Shown: positions 27,852 to 36,222 of the stretch, one piece after another
Layout of the letters: each line of letters starts with the position of its first letter
Position numbering within the stretch: the first letter of the stretch is position 1
Made by a program: the position numbers and the translations under genes
Notes under the pieces: generated by a model
What the model was told of the DNA's origin: nothing
Seen by the model: only the letters and a program-made list of their open reading frames with translations
Databases searched by the model: none
From: Clostridia bacterium
Lineage (GTDB): Bacteria; Bacillota; Clostridia; Christensenellales; Aristaeellaceae
Assembly: GCA_017552535.1 (NCBI GenBank)
Contig: JAFZPV010000048.1
Span: forward strand, 1-64,000
Direction: 5' to 3'
DNA: 64,000 nucleotides

Positions 27852-27879
27852 ATTATAGCACTCCTTTGTAAAGAAACAA
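27852..27879 (-). promoter_or_regulatory. Possible promoter of the SH3b gene
   Basis: On the minus strand TTGTTT (27874-27879) and TATAAT (27852-27857) are 16 bases apart. The leader would be about 130 bases. Confidence 0.55.
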
Positions 27880-27967
27880 CCCGCACCTCCGCGATTTTGG
27901 GCGCCTTTGCCCAAGTTTGCCGAATTTTAACCGCTTTCGGCCTACGATACCAGAGCGCGAACGCATC

Positions 27968-27996
27968 TTGACGCTTCAGCCGCCGCATGCTACAAT
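27968..27996 (+). promoter_or_regulatory. Promoter of the xylanase gene
   Basis: TTGACG (27968-27973) and TACAAT (27991-27996) with a 17-base spacer. The predicted start of transcription is near 28003, which rules out the ATG there as start codon in favour of GTG 28024. Confidence 0.75.
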
Positions 27997-28023
27997 GGCT
28001 GCATGAACGGAGGCGATCACACG

Positions 28024-29259
28024 GTGAAAAGATTTATACTTGTTTTCCTGACTCTGGTTTTATCCGTGAGCGGCTGTCTGGCGGAAGAAAGCGCGAAGAA
28101 CTATGACGAGTTCGGCAGCCTGTACGCGCTGGCGGAACAGTACGGGTTCAGACTCGGCGCGTGCTTCAGCTACGATCAGCTGCGGGATAAGTCCTATCTG
28201 AACGTGATGGCGCGGCATTTCAACTCCATCACCTGCACGAACGAGACGAAAGCATACTCGCTGCTGGACCAGAAAGCCTCGCGCCGCAGCAAGGACGGCA
28301 TGCCGCGCATGGATTTTTCCAACGCGGACCGCATGATCAGCTGGGCACAGAAAAACGGCGTCGGCGTGCGCGGGCACGTGCTGGTGTGGGATGCGTACAT
28401 GACCGGCTGGTTCTTCCGCGAAGACTACGCGGACAATAAGCCCATCGCGTCGCAGGAGGTCATGCGTGAGCGCCTGAAAAGCTATATCGAGCAGGTGATC
28501 ACCCACTTCGAGGAAAAGTTCCCGGGCGTGATCTACTGCTGGGACGTGGTGAATGAAGCCATTGGGGACAACCCCGGCGAATACGATGCAGGCGATGCGC
28601 GGCACATTCGCACAGTGCGCAGCGGGCAGCGCAATCCGTTTTTGGATTATGTGGGCGATGATTACGTGGAGTATGCCTTCCTCTGCGCCAGCGATACGGT
28701 GAAGGCCCTGGGTGCGGATATCAAGCTGTTCTACAACGACTACAATATGTTCATGAACAGCAAGATCACCCCCGCCTGCAAGCTGATCGACAGCATCAAC
28801 CATTACGCGCTGGACGAAAACGGCGAATACAGAACGCTCATCGACGGCATCGGCATGCAAGGCTACATCGGCGGCTACGGCGAACAGCCCGGATGCCTGA
28901 ACGACGCGGACATAGGCCGCATCGAAAAAGCGATACGCACCTATGCCGCCCGCGTGGACGAGGTGCAGATCACGGAGATGGCCGTGCGGAACTACGAACT
29001 GGACAAAGCCAAAGAGCACGCCGCTTTCTACGGCAAGCTGTTTGAGATGTTCAAAAGCATCAACACCCAGGAATCAGCGCCCCTCACGGCGGTATGCATA
29101 TGGGGCATCAACGATATCCCCGTGATGAACCAGTGGAACTATTATTCCTGGAAGCTCAACAGCCCCTACGGCGGCCTGCTGACGGAAAAGAACAGGATCA
29201 AGACCTCGTTTGAATCCGTATACGCCGCGCTGCAAAAAGACGAGGCTCAGAGTAGCTGA
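28024..29259 (+). CDS. GH10 endo-1,4-beta-xylanase, exported
   Basis: A 411-residue glycoside hydrolase family 10 enzyme that cuts the xylan backbone. The catalytic acid/base is E178 in WDVVNEA and the nucleophile is E318 in VQITEMAV. Other GH10 marks are FNSITCTNETKAYS and RGHVLVWD. The N terminus is a signal peptide that could also be read as a lipoprotein signal (SVSGC). The GTG start is chosen because GGAGG lies 10 bases before it. It is followed closely by an SGNH-type gene, which may act on xylan side groups. Confidence 0.93.
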   Translation: MKRFILVFLTLVLSVSGCLAEESAKNYDEFGSLYALAEQYGFRLGACFSYDQLRDKSYLNVMARHFNSITCTNETKAYSLLDQKASRRSKDGMPRMDFSNADRMISWAQKNGVGVRGHVLVWDAYMTGWFFREDYADNKPIASQEVMRERLKSYIEQVITHFEEKFPGVIYCWDVVNEAIGDNPGEYDAGDARHIRTVRSGQRNPFLDYVGDDYVEYAFLCASDTVKALGADIKLFYNDYNMFMNSKITPACKLIDSINHYALDENGEYRTLIDGIGMQGYIGGYGEQPGCLNDADIGRIEKAIRTYAARVDEVQITEMAVRNYELDKAKEHAAFYGKLFEMFKSINTQESAPLTAVCIWGINDIPVMNQWNYYSWKLNSPYGGLLTEKNRIKTSFESVYAALQKDEAQSS

Positions 29260-29310
29260 CGCGGCAGACTCTCTGCCAGCGGCGCGATTCATTCACTGAA
29301 GAGGTCTGTC

Positions 29311-30210
29311 ATGATGAAACGTATATCCTGCTTCATTTTGGTCTTGCTCATGTCGCTGCAGGCATTCCCGGTCGGCTGCACGGCTGATGCGGATGGAAAC
29401 AGACGCGTTATACCGCTCGCCTCGGACAAAGGCATCAACGTGCTCGTGATCGGCAACAGCTTTTGTACAGGCTGGCAGGACGAACTGCGCGGGATGCTGC
29501 TTTCGGCAGGCGTTAAGGTCACTTTCTGGACCGCGGCTCACGGCGGAAGCTCGCTTTCGCAGCACTGGGAATGGGCGCAGAGCGGCGCGAAGGAATACCG
29601 CCTGCGCAGTTACAGGTCCCCCGACCGAAACGTGAACCGGTATCCCGTGAGCCTCGAATACTGCCTTTCCGGAAAAGAATGGGACGTGATTTCCATCCAG
29701 GAGGCGTATTTCCCCCTGACCCAGCCGGGATACGACGAAGCGGAACTCAGCAGAAGCACGAAGGAACTCGCATCCGCCATGTACGCTTACATCCGTTCGT
29801 ACTGTCCGCGGGCAACCCTGGTGTGGCACCAGACCTGGGCGCTCGAAGTGGGCTGGAAGCGCGGCCAGTCTTCCGTACAGACCCAGGCGGATCAGGATGA
29901 TATGTACCGGATGATTCGCGCTTTCGGCGACGAGGTGGCCGCCGAAAACGGCGCGTATCTCGTGCCCACCGGCACCGCCTTCCAGATCGCGCGGGCAAAC
30001 GGTTCCGGCGACCTTTCGCGCGACGGCTGTCACGACGGAGCGGAAAACGGCGGACAGTATCTGAATGCCTGCGTGTGGTTCGAATGTGTCACAGGGCAAA
30101 GCTGCGTGGGCAATACCTGGCGGCCCGAAAAGTATACGCTCAGCGAAGAGCGGGCCGCCCTGCTGCAAAACGCAGCACATGCAGCGGTGGAAGAATACTA
30201 TGGCCGATAA
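29311..30210 (+). CDS. Secreted DUF4886/SGNH-like esterase candidate
   Basis: A 299-residue exported protein with an N-terminal signal sequence. NVLVIGNSFC is the block I that DUF4886 members have in place of GDS. The C-terminal DGCHDGAENGGQYLNACVWFE carries the expected Asp-His pair. DUF4886 is related to SGNH hydrolases and often sits near glycosidases. Placed 51 bases after a GH10 xylanase, it may be an acetyl-xylan esterase; this is inference. Two Met codons (29311 and 29314) can serve as start. Confidence 0.78.
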   Translation: MMKRISCFILVLLMSLQAFPVGCTADADGNRRVIPLASDKGINVLVIGNSFCTGWQDELRGMLLSAGVKVTFWTAAHGGSSLSQHWEWAQSGAKEYRLRSYRSPDRNVNRYPVSLEYCLSGKEWDVISIQEAYFPLTQPGYDEAELSRSTKELASAMYAYIRSYCPRATLVWHQTWALEVGWKRGQSSVQTQADQDDMYRMIRAFGDEVAAENGAYLVPTGTAFQIARANGSGDLSRDGCHDGAENGGQYLNACVWFECVTGQSCVGNTWRPEKYTLSEERAALLQNAAHAAVEEYYGR

Positions 30211-30410
30211 ACCGGTCTGTCCGGGCCGCATTGCCGCATGATGCCTGGAAGGGTACGTTCTTCCTGCTCTCAGCCGTAAAATGCCGCTTCATCTGATCAC
30301 GGCAGAGCCGCAGAAACACGGAGGGGATGCAAGTCCGGAAGCGGTCTTTCAAGAAAGCTCCGTTTCTTCGTGTCCCGCGTCTGCATTGATGGAATTCAAG
30401 CCATGCTTTA
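30211..30410. other. Short gene-free stretch after the DUF4886 gene
   Basis: No gene, promoter or clear terminator was found between the DUF4886 stop and the promoter at 30411. Confidence 0.4.
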
Positions 30411-30439
30411 TTGCATTCAGCGGCCCGAAATGATATAAT
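30411..30439 (+). promoter_or_regulatory. Promoter of the SAM-clan riboswitch transcript
   Basis: TTGCAT (30411-30416) and TATAAT (30434-30439), spacer 17. Confidence 0.75.
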
Positions 30440-30486
30440 CATCTCATCGGCTGAGAAAAGCCGGACAGACAACCGAATACCATGTG

Positions 30487-30569
30487 CCTATGAAGAGTGC
30501 GCGAGAGACAAGCTCGTTGACCGCACGACAACCTGCCGGAAGGTAAGGTGCCAAAGCTTGACCGATAGG
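30487..30569 (+). ncRNA. SAM-clan riboswitch (SAM-I/SAM-IV type)
   Basis: The region shows the order of SAM-clan elements. P1 is CCTAT (30487) with ATAGG (30565). P2 is GTGCG with CGCAC. The characteristic CAACCTGCCGG...GGTAAGGTGCCAA block forms P3 and the SAM pocket. P4 is short compared with standard SAM-I, so it may be a SAM-I/IV or SAM-IV variant. A terminator follows at 30582, so SAM would be expected to reduce transcription of the downstream small gene. Confidence 0.75.
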
Positions 30570-30581
30570 ATAAGATACGCG

Positions 30582-30614
30582 CAGTCCTGTCGGTAACGAT
30601 AGGGCTGTTTTCTG
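30582..30614 (+). terminator. Riboswitch expression-platform terminator
   Basis: CAGTCCTGTCG (30582-30592) pairs along its whole length with CGATAGGGCTG (30597-30607), including G-T pairs and a GTAA loop. TTTTCTGT follows. The downstream ATG is at 30653. Confidence 0.8.
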
Positions 30615-30652
30615 TCGCTCTCTTCAGGCAAATCAAGGAAGGAGCGGCAAAC

Positions 30653-30952
30653 ATGAAAACACCGCACGGCCATTTTCGCACTATCAACATCCACTTCGAG
30701 GACTTTGAAGAGCGCCAAAGGGCACTTCAGCTGCTGGAAAAGTTCGGCATGCCGGTATCGGACAAGCTGAAGAGCGAGGCAAGCTGCCATCCGTTCCCGC
30801 AGAGCACGCATCTGCTCCACGTTCAGTTGGACAACCGTTTCATTCACTGCTGTCCGCAGCCATTCATCTGCGCGTCGATCGTGTCCAGCGGATGCAGGAT
30901 CTTCACGGTGCCCGAATTTGAGCGCATCGCGGACTGTATAGATTTGGAATGA
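30653..30952 (+). CDS. Small protein of unknown function under SAM-riboswitch control
   Basis: A 99-residue soluble protein. It opens with a beta-alpha pattern (FRTINIHFEDFEERQRALQL) and has a Cys/His-containing second half (one Cys near residue 45, then HCCPQPFICAS and SGCRIF), which might bind metal. I recognise no family. The ribosome site GGAAGGAG is strong. SAM-riboswitch genes usually belong to methionine, cysteine or SAM metabolism, so a role there is plausible but unproven. Confidence 0.7.
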   Translation: MKTPHGHFRTINIHFEDFEERQRALQLLEKFGMPVSDKLKSEASCHPFPQSTHLLHVQLDNRFIHCCPQPFICASIVSSGCRIFTVPEFERIADCIDLE

Positions 30953-31018
30953 GCAGATATGTCTCAAGTCAACTCAAGCAGCGCTTGAATATTTAATCGC
31001 ATTTTCAACCCCTGCATG

Positions 31019-31048
31019 TTGGAAGGCGACCGCGGACCGTGCTATAAT
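31019..31048 (+). promoter_or_regulatory. Promoter of the XRE-HD gene
   Basis: TTGGAA (31019-31024) and TATAAT (31043-31048), spacer 18, ahead of a short leader with AGGAGG at 31061-31066. Confidence 0.7.
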
Positions 31049-31074
31049 ACGTTTGTACGAAGGAGGTGGCCCGA

Positions 31075-31893
31075 ATGAGTATGGGAAGCAGGATCGCGGA
31101 GGCGAGAAGAAAGTGCGGAATGACGCAGGAATCTCTCGCGGAAAAGGTAGGCGTGAGCTTTCAGGCGGTGAGCACCTGGGAAAATGACAAAAGCCTGCCG
31201 GACACCGAGCACCTGAAAAAACTGGCCGGCGCGCTGGGCATCACGGTCGATTCCCTGATGGACGCGGGCGAACGCGGCTGGGAGTTAAAACCCATGACCC
31301 CCGATCCGGATCACATGTACACCTACATCAAGGCAAAAGCCCAGGCCGGAAAGCTGGAGCAGACGCTGAGGGTCCTGCCGCTTATGCGTGAAAAGCATTC
31401 GGCGCAGAAGCGCAAGTCAACGATCGGCGAAGTCCCCTACATCGTTCATCCCCTGACGCTGGCCTGCCACGCGCTGGCCATGGGCATCGTTGACGACGAC
31501 GTGATCGCCGCCCTGCTCCTGCACGACGTGATCGAGGATACAGGCACAGCGCCCGATGAGCTGCCCGTCAGCAGCCGCGTGCGCGAAGCGGTGAAGCTCG
31601 TGTCCTACAACAGCTACGAAGGCGACAAGGAAACGATCAAGCCGTGCTACTACAAGCACATCAAAGAAAGTGCCCTGGCCTCCCTCATAAAATGCATCGA
31701 CCGCTGCAACAACCTAAGCTGCATGGCAGACGGCTTCAGCCGCGGGAAGATGGCTTCGTACGTCGTACAGACGGAGAAGTATGTGATTCCCCTGCTGGAT
31801 GTGGTAAAAGCCGTGCCTGAATGGAACAACGCCGCGTGGCTGCTGAGGTATCAGATCACGGCGCTGACGGAGACGTTCAAAAGGCTGCTCTGA
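31075..31893 (+). CDS. XRE helix-turn-helix fused to a RelA/SpoT-type HD hydrolase domain
   Basis: A 272-residue cytoplasmic protein. The first 60 residues are a Cro/C1-type HTH (MTQESLAEKVGVSFQAVSTWENDKSLPDTEHLKKLA). After a short linker, residues 110-270 form an HD domain with the pattern of ppGpp hydrolases and small alarmone hydrolases: YIVHPLTLACHALAMGIVDD and LLHDVIEDTG. Metal-binding His and the HD pair are intact. No synthetase domain is present. A DNA-binding alarmone hydrolase or sensor is suggested. The ATG at 31075 lies 8 bases after AGGAGG. Confidence 0.83.
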   Translation: MSMGSRIAEARRKCGMTQESLAEKVGVSFQAVSTWENDKSLPDTEHLKKLAGALGITVDSLMDAGERGWELKPMTPDPDHMYTYIKAKAQAGKLEQTLRVLPLMREKHSAQKRKSTIGEVPYIVHPLTLACHALAMGIVDDDVIAALLLHDVIEDTGTAPDELPVSSRVREAVKLVSYNSYEGDKETIKPCYYKHIKESALASLIKCIDRCNNLSCMADGFSRGKMASYVVQTEKYVIPLLDVVKAVPEWNNAAWLLRYQITALTETFKRLL

Positions 31894-31940
31894 TCCGGGA
31901 CACGCGGCACCCACAAAGAATACGGCGGAGGTGGCGCTAT

Positions 31941-32291
31941 ATGTACGCGATGTACATCGGCATTCTGTTTGACGAAGCCAAAGACAATCCCGCCGACTAC
32001 TATGACAGGCCGTTTGACGCATTCAAAAAGTATTACGAGCTGACGAGCCTGTACAGGACGCCGGACGAGTGGTATCCCCTGCTGGGCGAGCCAAGGCAGA
32101 TGGACTGGGGCAGCTGGCTGTACATTTGCTCTTATGAAACGGTGCAGCAGCTGTTCAAGGTGAAAAAGTCCGGCATCGCGCCGGTGTTCCCCGGGACGAA
32201 AGACGTATGCACCCGCATCGGCGCCACCCGGTCGTGGTCCACCCTGCCCAGGGCGGACTGGTACGGTGTAATGGAAGTGGAAATGTACTGA
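31941..32291 (+). CDS. Unknown small Tyr/Trp-rich protein
   Basis: A 116-residue soluble protein, rich in Tyr and Trp (MYAMYIGILFDEAKDNPADYYD near the start, DWGSWLYICSYETVQQLF in the middle). No family is recognised. GGAGG lies nine bases before the ATG at 31941. It follows the XRE-HD gene by 47 bases and may be co-transcribed with it. Confidence 0.6.
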   Translation: MYAMYIGILFDEAKDNPADYYDRPFDAFKKYYELTSLYRTPDEWYPLLGEPRQMDWGSWLYICSYETVQQLFKVKKSGIAPVFPGTKDVCTRIGATRSWSTLPRADWYGVMEVEMY

Positions 32292-32368
32292 CGGACGGAG
32301 AGCTTAAGCATCATGGATGTTCCTTTTGAACCCCCCGCACGGCATACACGAAAGGCGGTTGCGTCAAA

Positions 32369-33055
32369 TTGACCGAAACGGAACTGTATAAACAGCTTGG
32401 AGCGCTCACAAAAAACAGGACCGCATGGGAGGCATCCATCCCCCATGTGTCTTCCCTGCTCGCCTTGGATTCCGACAGGATCAAAGCAAAAGCACTGTGG
32501 ATGCTTGGCGAAATGGGCCTTGCGTTCCCTGCGAAGATCGAAGAATTCGTACCGGCGGTCGCGTCCTTTCTCGGCAGCCCTGAACCGCTTCTGCGCGAGC
32601 GCAGCATCCACGCTCTGGGAAGGATCGGAAGGGGCCGGTTTGAAATCATCGGTCCCTACTGGGAAAAGCTGTTTCCCTTTGCTTTGGATGAAGAACCGAG
32701 GGTAAGGCTTAGCTTCATATGGGCATCTGAAAACATAGCCACAAACACTCCCGATCCGTATAAAGAATACATGTCCATATACGGCAGGCTGCTTGACGAC
32801 CCTGACGACCGGGTACGGATGGAGGCGCCGGAGATGTTCCGCGTGCTCGGCAGGCGCAGGCCGCGTTTCGTTAAGCCGTATCTGGACCGGCTGCAAGCAC
32901 TTGCCCGGAGCGACAGCAACCGGGTCGTCAGGATCCACTGCCTGGGCGCGGTCAGGGCTGCGTCCCCCGCTTCCCGTTTGGAACGCCAGCCGCCCGGCAT
33001 AAGGCACGCCCCTGCCGCGCCGGGCGATTGCAAAAACCGTGAAGATACCATATAA
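32369..33055 (+). CDS. HEAT-repeat-like protein
   Basis: A 228-residue soluble protein made of paired helices of HEAT type, for example KALWMLGEMGLAFPAKIEEF, RSIHALGRIGRGRFEIIGPY and RMEAPEMFRVLGRRRPRFV. Such proteins usually scaffold other proteins or act as phycobilin-lyase-like or DNA-alkylation-repair-like folds. No catalytic residues are evident. The start is a TTG codon with an AAAGGCGG site. The last 30 residues look unstructured. Confidence 0.7.
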   Translation: MTETELYKQLGALTKNRTAWEASIPHVSSLLALDSDRIKAKALWMLGEMGLAFPAKIEEFVPAVASFLGSPEPLLRERSIHALGRIGRGRFEIIGPYWEKLFPFALDEEPRVRLSFIWASENIATNTPDPYKEYMSIYGRLLDDPDDRVRMEAPEMFRVLGRRRPRFVKPYLDRLQALARSDSNRVVRIHCLGAVRAASPASRLERQPPGIRHAPAAPGDCKNREDTI

Positions 33056-33089
33056 TACAATAAACGATTATTTTCAGGGAGGCGGCATA

Positions 33090-33872
33090 ATGGCATACGG
33101 TCTCAGGAACAAGATCGGGCACAGCTTTCTTACCAGCGCGCATCAGGGATACGTAGAAGACGGTATGCGCCCCAACACCCTGTCCGCTTTTTATCTGGCG
33201 GCCCTGCGGGGCGCGGACATGATCGAGACCGACGCGAGAGGCTCGCTGGACGGCATCATGATGGTCTGCCACGATCCCGTAGTGCGGGGCTTTGACGCTG
33301 CCGGCTGTCCCGTGGAATACGAGATCGCAAAGACGCCTTCGGACGTGCTCAAAAGCGTTATTATTGCCAAGGACGCTTACGGCAACCAGTACATGCCGAC
33401 GCTTGAGCAGGCGCTTTCCCTTTGCTGGCGCACGGGCATGCTCATCAACATCGACCTGAAAAATGGCGCTGTCTTCGCTGAAACTGCAGCCAAGATGGTG
33501 CTCGCCTCGGGGATGCGGGGCCGGTGCATTTACGCAACCAACGCCGCCGGGGCAGACACCGTCAACCGCATCATCGCCCTCGACCCGGACGCCCGCTTTA
33601 TCGACACGCCCGCAAATTATACCCGGGAAAAGCTGCGGTCTGTGCCGGAATACCCACGGCGCTGCTTTGCCTATACCGCCGATTTCAGCCCGGAAAACAT
33701 TGCCCGCATACGGGAGAGCGGCTGCATGCTGGCCGCGATCTCCCTGACCCGCGAGACCGTAAGGCAGGCCATGCCCTGGCATCCGGAAATGCTGGAGTAT
33801 CCGCACACCTCGGATTTTCTCGCCATCACGGAGGATATCCTGGACGCGGACATCTTTCCCGCCGCGCAGTAA
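33090..33872 (+). CDS. Glycerophosphodiester phosphodiesterase-like protein (cytoplasmic)
   Basis: A 260-residue TIM-barrel protein of the GDPD family, which cleaves glycerophosphodiesters to glycerol-3-phosphate and an alcohol. Metal and catalytic residues are seen in ETDARGSLDGIMMVCHD (ExD ... H). The usual first motif HRG reads HQG here, which changes a phosphate-binding arginine. No signal peptide. GGGAGG precedes the ATG at 33090. A second GDPD paralog lies at 37128. Confidence 0.82.
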   Translation: MAYGLRNKIGHSFLTSAHQGYVEDGMRPNTLSAFYLAALRGADMIETDARGSLDGIMMVCHDPVVRGFDAAGCPVEYEIAKTPSDVLKSVIIAKDAYGNQYMPTLEQALSLCWRTGMLINIDLKNGAVFAETAAKMVLASGMRGRCIYATNAAGADTVNRIIALDPDARFIDTPANYTREKLRSVPEYPRRCFAYTADFSPENIARIRESGCMLAAISLTRETVRQAMPWHPEMLEYPHTSDFLAITEDILDADIFPAAQ

Positions 33873-33931
33873 TCACCAATAGCAAAACCGACAGCGCCAT
33901 GACCTGAGTGAGCACAAGTTCGGAGGACAGA

Positions 33932-35758
33932 ATGGACAGAAACGACGGGTATATCCGGTATATCGGCAGCGAGGAACCCGACTGCGAAAAACACGACGGC
34001 GGCTTACGGCCTGTCGTCGGCACGTGGAACGTGCAGGTGCTCAGGGCGAACCGGGCGCATCCGGAAAAGGCGGACGGCGTGGGCAACACCTACAACCACG
34101 CCCCGAACATCACGTACTGGAAGGGCCGGTTTTATCTCGCGTACCTTTCAAATCCCGTGAGCGAGCACACCGGCGCGGGCCAGACGTTTTTATGTACCAG
34201 CCCCGACGCGCTTGCGTGGTCAAAGCCACGGGTGCTGTTTCCGCCCTACCCGCTGGACCTGAGCCTGGACAACGGGCCCCACTCCGACCTGTTCGAAGAA
34301 GGCGCCTGCGCGTGCATGCACCAGCGGATGAACTTCTATATCGCTCCCAACGGAAGGCTTCTGGCTTTCGGCTTCTACGGGCTGGCGCCGGAGGTGGCCA
34401 CGATGCCCTGCCGGGGCTACGGCATAGGCCGCGCAGTGCGCCAGATCCACGAGGACGGCAGCCTGGGCGAGATATACATGGCGCTTTACTCCACCCGCTG
34501 CGGATATAACGAAGAGACCTGCGCCTATCCCTCCTGGCGCACCTCGCCGGACGAAGGCTTTAAGCAGGCGGTTCAGGATGCTCTTAACGACAAGCTGAAC
34601 ACCCTGCAGTGGTGGGAAGAGAACCGCGACCTGCCGGACGAGGGTTTCTTCGCGCTTCGGGGCGGCGGGGAGGCGTTCAACTGGTACCGCCTGGACGATG
34701 GCCGGATCGTGGGCCTGTGGAAAAAATCCCGCGTATCGATCTCCGATGACGGCGGGAAGAAGTGGGCGGACGTAAAGCTGTCGCCGAGCCTCGTAATGTC
34801 CGGCGGAAAAGTATGGGGCGAAAAAACCTCCGACGGCTGGTTCGCGCTGGTTTACAATCCCAACACGGATTCCTGCCACCGCTGGCCGCTGGCCGCGGCA
34901 ACAAGCGAAAATGGGATCGAATTTGACCATATGCTCTGCGTGCACGGGGAGGTGCCGCCGCAGCGCTACTGGGGCTTCTGGCGCGACTTCGGGCCCAATT
35001 ACGTGCGGGGCCTGGAGGGCGGCGCCGAAAGCCCGGACGGCGCCATGTACCTCACCTATTCCGTGAACAAGGAGGACATCTGGGTGAGCCGCGTGCCGGT
35101 GCCCCTCCGGGGAAAGGCGGACGAACACACCGCGGACGATTTTGACGCGCTCAAGCCCCGCAGCTTCGTGCCGGGCTGGAACGCCTACTCCGGCGCCTGG
35201 AGCCGGGTAAGTCTTGAAGAGGTCCGCACCGCAGAAGGAGAGCGCTTTCACGCCCTGCGGCTGAAGAGCAAGGACCCCTGCGATTACGCCAAGGCCGTGA
35301 GGGTGTTTCCCGAAAGCGAAAAAGTGGAGATCCGCATGGAGATACTGGCCCGGCAGAATTACTTTGGCCGGCTCGAGATCGACATAGAAGACGGGCGGGG
35401 CGTATGCGTGTTCCGCGCGATCCTGGACTCGGACCGCACCGTGAAGTTCAAGCACGGCAACGGCTTCAGCCTGGCGGGCCTGTACAATGACCGCGTGAGC
35501 CTTCGTTTCACCGTCGATGCCGTCGCGCGCCAGGTGACCGCGCAGTACAACGAAAACCCATGCGAGGTCTGGAAGTTCTTCAATTCAGCGCGCAGCGTGG
35601 AACGGGTGGTCTTCCGCACCGGCAAAAAACGCCGCGAGCCTTACCTCGACTGGGACAGGGAGTTTGCGGTCCCGGAGGATATCGAAGGCTGCGGCGAGGA
35701 GCTCAAGCAGGAAAGCGTGTACTATATCATGCGCTTCTCCACCCGGGAAGCAGACTGA
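33932..35758 (+). CDS. Sialidase-fold (BNR-like) glycosidase candidate
   Basis: A 608-residue protein without signal peptide. The N-terminal two-thirds look like a six-bladed sialidase-type propeller: NTYNHAPNITYWKGRFYLAY, the Asp-box-like SISDDGGKKWAD, and SPDGAMYLTYSVNKEDIWVSRVP. The last 190 residues look like a beta-sandwich or laminin-G-like carbohydrate-binding domain. The NHAP element resembles the area of the single catalytic histidine in GH145 rhamnosidases, but I cannot confirm the family. GGAGG precedes the ATG at 33932. Confidence 0.72.
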   Translation: MDRNDGYIRYIGSEEPDCEKHDGGLRPVVGTWNVQVLRANRAHPEKADGVGNTYNHAPNITYWKGRFYLAYLSNPVSEHTGAGQTFLCTSPDALAWSKPRVLFPPYPLDLSLDNGPHSDLFEEGACACMHQRMNFYIAPNGRLLAFGFYGLAPEVATMPCRGYGIGRAVRQIHEDGSLGEIYMALYSTRCGYNEETCAYPSWRTSPDEGFKQAVQDALNDKLNTLQWWEENRDLPDEGFFALRGGGEAFNWYRLDDGRIVGLWKKSRVSISDDGGKKWADVKLSPSLVMSGGKVWGEKTSDGWFALVYNPNTDSCHRWPLAAATSENGIEFDHMLCVHGEVPPQRYWGFWRDFGPNYVRGLEGGAESPDGAMYLTYSVNKEDIWVSRVPVPLRGKADEHTADDFDALKPRSFVPGWNAYSGAWSRVSLEEVRTAEGERFHALRLKSKDPCDYAKAVRVFPESEKVEIRMEILARQNYFGRLEIDIEDGRGVCVFRAILDSDRTVKFKHGNGFSLAGLYNDRVSLRFTVDAVARQVTAQYNENPCEVWKFFNSARSVERVVFRTGKKRREPYLDWDREFAVPEDIEGCGEELKQESVYYIMRFSTREAD

Positions 35759-35806
35759 AGCAAGGACTATCAACGATCGGGCCGCACATCCTCATCGGAG
35801 CAGTGA

Positions 35807-36214
35807 TCAATAACCCATGCCTATCAGCTTCCACGAGCCGTCTTCTGTTCTGCCGAGGTACCAGCCCCAGTTCGTGTATTCACAATCGTCGCTAAAGCCC
35901 TCTGCTGCCGGGCTATTTCTGACGGTTTTGAAATCGGAAAAGAACACCATGACCTCATCGAAACCGTGGAAGCCTTTTTCTTCAAGCGACGCCGCGTCAC
36001 CGCCGTAGCGCACCGTATGCAGATGCTCAATGCTCCGCCAGCGACCGGTCCGGGCCAGTATCAGCGATACGGCTTCCTGCCTGTCCTCCAGCGAGAACAT
36101 CCCGCTTTCCCCATAATCGATGACCGTGTCTTCCCGGCTATTGTCGGGCTGTCCGCCTCCCATGGATGCGAGCAGAACACCGATCAAAAGAATAATACTG
36201 ACGATCCTGCCCAT
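35807..36214 (-). CDS. Exported or membrane-anchored small protein
   Basis: A 135-residue protein with one N-terminal hydrophobic segment (RIVSIILLIGVLLASMGGG) and a C-terminal domain with many aromatic residues (CEYTNWGWYLGRTEDGSWKL). This end looks like a DUF4829- or NTF2-like domain, but the assignment is weak. GGGGAG precedes the ATG at 36214. It starts 8 bases after the MBL gene and is probably in its transcript. Confidence 0.65.
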   Translation of the reverse strand: MGRIVSIILLIGVLLASMGGGQPDNSREDTVIDYGESGMFSLEDRQEAVSLILARTGRWRSIEHLHTVRYGGDAASLEEKGFHGFDEVMVFFSDFKTVRNSPAAEGFSDDCEYTNWGWYLGRTEDGSWKLIGMGY

Positions 36215-36222
36215 ATGCTCCC

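Noticed and set aside
34220..35455. 411-codon minus-strand frame opposite the sialidase-fold gene
   Set aside because: Low-complexity composition and no start signal; the plus-strand frame shows clear domains.
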